Notes under the pieces: generated by a model
What the model saw: the letters and a program-made list of their open reading frames with translations, nothing else
Database searches by the model: none
Told to the model about the DNA's origin: nothing
Program-made: the position numbers and the translations under genes
Shown here: one piece after another, positions 55,616-57,256 of the stretch
Position numbering within the stretch: the stretch's first letter is position 1
Layout: each line of letters starts with the position of its first letter
Source: Verrucomicrobiota bacterium
Lineage (GTDB): Bacteria; Verrucomicrobiota; Verrucomicrobiia; Limisphaerales; JADLHS01
Assembly: GCA_013140495.1 (NCBI GenBank)
Contig: JABFSR010000023.1
Coordinates: 1-57,256 of the forward strand
DNA length: 57,256 nt
Reading direction: 5' to 3'

Positions 55616-56965
55616 ATGAGTTCCGCCCCGCCTCAAGCCGCCCCGCCGCTCCGTCACGAAACGACTGCGGGCAACTACTTCGTCGCCAACTATCCGCCCT
55701 TCGCATTTTGGAAGCCGGAGTTCATCCCCCAATTTGAGGCTGCGTTGAACCGCGTTCCTCCAACCCTCAACAATCCGACCTCAACTCCACTCGGCCTTTA
55801 CACACACATTCCGTTTTGCCGCAAACGCTGCCACTTCTGTTACTTCAAAGTTTATACCGACAAGGATTCCTCCGAAGTGCGCGGCTATCTTGATGCTTTG
55901 CTCAAAGAACTTACGGTCTATGCGGGCAAGCCCGTCATTGGAGGACGCAAACCCAAGTTCGTCTATTTCGGGGGCGGCACGCCTAGCTATCTTTCGCCAG
56001 ATCAGTTGAAATTTCTCACCGACGGCATGAAACGCCTGCTGTCGTGGGACGAAGTCGAGGAGGTGACGTTCGAGGCCGAGCCTGGCACGCTCACAGATCA
56101 TAAGTTGCAAGCCATCCGCGATCTCGGTGTCACGCGACTCTCGCTAGGCATCGAACATTTCGACGATCACATCCTGGAGATTAACGGGCGCGCACATCGT
56201 TCCAAAGAAATTGCCCGCGCCTACGCCTTCGCGCGCGACATCGGTTTTCCGCAAATCAACATTGATCTCATTGCCGGCATGGTCGAGGAGACGGAAGACA
56301 AGTGGCGCGAGACCGTCGCCAAAGCCGTCGCGCTCCAACCGGACTCCGTCACGATCTATCAGATGGAAGTACCATACAACACCGGCATCTATCAGCAGAT
56401 GAAGGCCGGCGGCAAACTCGTCGCACCAGTCGCCGATTGGGAAACGAAACGCGCATGGGTGGACTACGCCTATCGCGAGTTTGAGAAGGTCGGCTACACC
56501 GTCACAAGCGGCACAACTGTCGTCCGCGATCCGGCCAAGGTGAAATTCATTTATCGCGAGGGTTTGTTCACCGGAGCGGATATTTTGTCAATCGGCGTCG
56601 CAAGCTTCGGCCATCTTAGCGGCGTGCATTATCAGAATCACCACGAGTTCCAGCCCTACGTGGACGCCGTAAACGCGGGGAAACTACCCGTTTATCGCGC
56701 GCTCATACCCAGCGCTGACGAGCGCTACATCCGCGAGTTTATGCTCCAACTCAAGCTCGGCTCGGTGAGCACGGAGAAGTTCAAAGCCAAGTTCGGCAGC
56801 GATCCGCGCGAACATTTTGCCAAGCCACTCGCCACACTGAAGGAATGGGGTTTTCTCACCAACGGTGGAGATCAAATAGGAATCACACGCGAAGGCTTGC
56901 TGCAGATTGATCGCCTGCTTCACGAATTTTTCAAACCTGAACACAAGACCGGACGCTATGCCTGA
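55616..56965 (+). CDS. HemN/HemW-like radical SAM protein
   Basis: 449 residues. The cluster motif CRKRCHFCYF (about residues 68-77) and the HemN-type core (FVYFGGGTPSYLSPDQL, FEAEPGTLTDHKL, SLGIEHFDDHILEINGRAHR, INIDLIAGMVEET, YQMEVPYNTGIYQQM). Members include oxygen-independent coproporphyrinogen oxidase (HemN), the haem chaperone HemW and haem-degrading or methylating relatives; the second cluster region does not decide which. ATG 55616. Its stop overlaps the start of the next gene by 8 bp. Confidence 0.85.
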   Translation: MSSAPPQAAPPLRHETTAGNYFVANYPPFAFWKPEFIPQFEAALNRVPPTLNNPTSTPLGLYTHIPFCRKRCHFCYFKVYTDKDSSEVRGYLDALLKELTVYAGKPVIGGRKPKFVYFGGGTPSYLSPDQLKFLTDGMKRLLSWDEVEEVTFEAEPGTLTDHKLQAIRDLGVTRLSLGIEHFDDHILEINGRAHRSKEIARAYAFARDIGFPQINIDLIAGMVEETEDKWRETVAKAVALQPDSVTIYQMEVPYNTGIYQQMKAGGKLVAPVADWETKRAWVDYAYREFEKVGYTVTSGTTVVRDPAKVKFIYREGLFTGADILSIGVASFGHLSGVHYQNHHEFQPYVDAVNAGKLPVYRALIPSADERYIREFMLQLKLGSVSTEKFKAKFGSDPREHFAKPLATLKEWGFLTNGGDQIGITREGLLQIDRLLHEFFKPEHKTGRYA

Positions 56966-57256
56966 TACGTTTATCTACCCGCTGTCGGATTTTTACGCCC
57001 ATGCCAAGCTGCCGCTGCCACGCATCGAACAGGTAGGCGGCGAGGCCGTGCCCGAACCATATCGCTCGTTGCTGGTTCACAGTAGCGACATGACTCCCAC
57101 ACTTGAGGCGTTCTACAAGTCCCCCATCCACCTCGAAATCGTAAGTCGCGAACGGCGGGGAGACTTTTACTTCCGCGAAGTCGTATTGCGGCTCGACACA
57201 GACGACAGGGCCGTCGAGTTCGGGGCAAACAAGGTCTTCATCGCACGCTTTCCAGA
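56958..57256 (+). CDS. Partial gene, chorismate-lyase-like protein
   Basis: Open from ATG 56958 to the end of the window (99 full codons, no stop). MPDTFIYPLSDFYAHAKLPL opens it; then LLVHSSDMTPTLEAFY and REVVLRLDTDDRAVEFGANK resemble chorismate-pyruvate-lyase-like (UbiC/DUF98) proteins by motif memory, in which an Arg-Glu pair contacts the substrate. The start overlaps the HemN-like gene by 8 bp, so translation is coupled. Identification is tentative because the C-terminus is missing. Confidence 0.6.
   Translation, partial: MPDTFIYPLSDFYAHAKLPLPRIEQVGGEAVPEPYRSLLVHSSDMTPTLEAFYKSPIHLEIVSRERRGDFYFREVVLRLDTDDRAVEFGANKVFIARFP

Overview
The window is a high-GC, gene-dense bacterial chromosome segment with almost only housekeeping genes. 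The gene set (TIGR03790-type secreted protein, GYF-domain membrane protein, TrpB2, pyruvate carboxylase, rpsP-khpA-trmD-rplS) and, above all, short heptanucleotide repeats read as peptides such as GMRNAEC, THHAPRT and DSGLWTL fit Verrucomicrobiota of the Pedosphaera/Limisphaera type. That placement is from memory of such genomes, not from a search. No rRNA, CRISPR array, integrase or intact insertion sequence was seen.

Layout. 1-6.1 kb: rimO lacking its 5' part, a SurA-like foldase, pdxA and a convergent U32/RlhA-type gene. 6.2-11.2 kb: pheS and pheT, separated by an A+T-rich orphan gene and a small secreted protein. 11.2-16.6 kb: trpB2, an outer-membrane protein, an alcohol dehydrogenase, then the minus-strand operon rpsP-khpA-trmD-rplS (without rimM) and tRNA-Gln. 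16.6-20.9 kb: a YIP1-type membrane protein, a MacA-like adaptor with its ATPase, and a dipeptidase. 20.9-31.2 kb: a protein kinase, radC, pyc, an ABC-F protein, glgC, an intradiol dioxygenase and a class-IV aminotransferase. 31.3-35.0 kb: a DUF4304-like gene, pabB, an unknown gene and a LOG-family protein. 35.1-41.0 kb: a Cys/Asp-rich secreted protein and a czcCBA metal efflux operon, followed by a decayed piece of a second RND pump. 41.2-48.4 kb: a small membrane protein, proC, a TIGR03790 protein, a TatD-type hydrolase, tcdA, an EF-hand protein and rarA. 48.4-52.7 kb: a candidate structured RNA, an ABC exporter, a GYF protein and an RRM protein. 52.9 kb to end: a PQQ-like propeller, a beta-CASP hydrolase, a HemN-like radical SAM protein and a partial chorismate-lyase-like gene.

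The most unusual feature is a set of small repeat insertions. At least five unrelated heptamer units, in arrays of about 2-5 copies, and three palindromic elements lie between genes and also inside rimO, the U32 gene, pheS, pheT and pabB, always leaving the frame open. Because the unit is 7 nt, each strand of an array gives one cyclic 7-residue peptide in all three frames, so most arrays can sit in genes without making stops. Other points of interest are a terminator-ended structured RNA candidate upstream of rarA (position suggests 6S RNA), a missing rimM, and two A+T-rich orphan genes placed inside conserved gene neighbourhoods.
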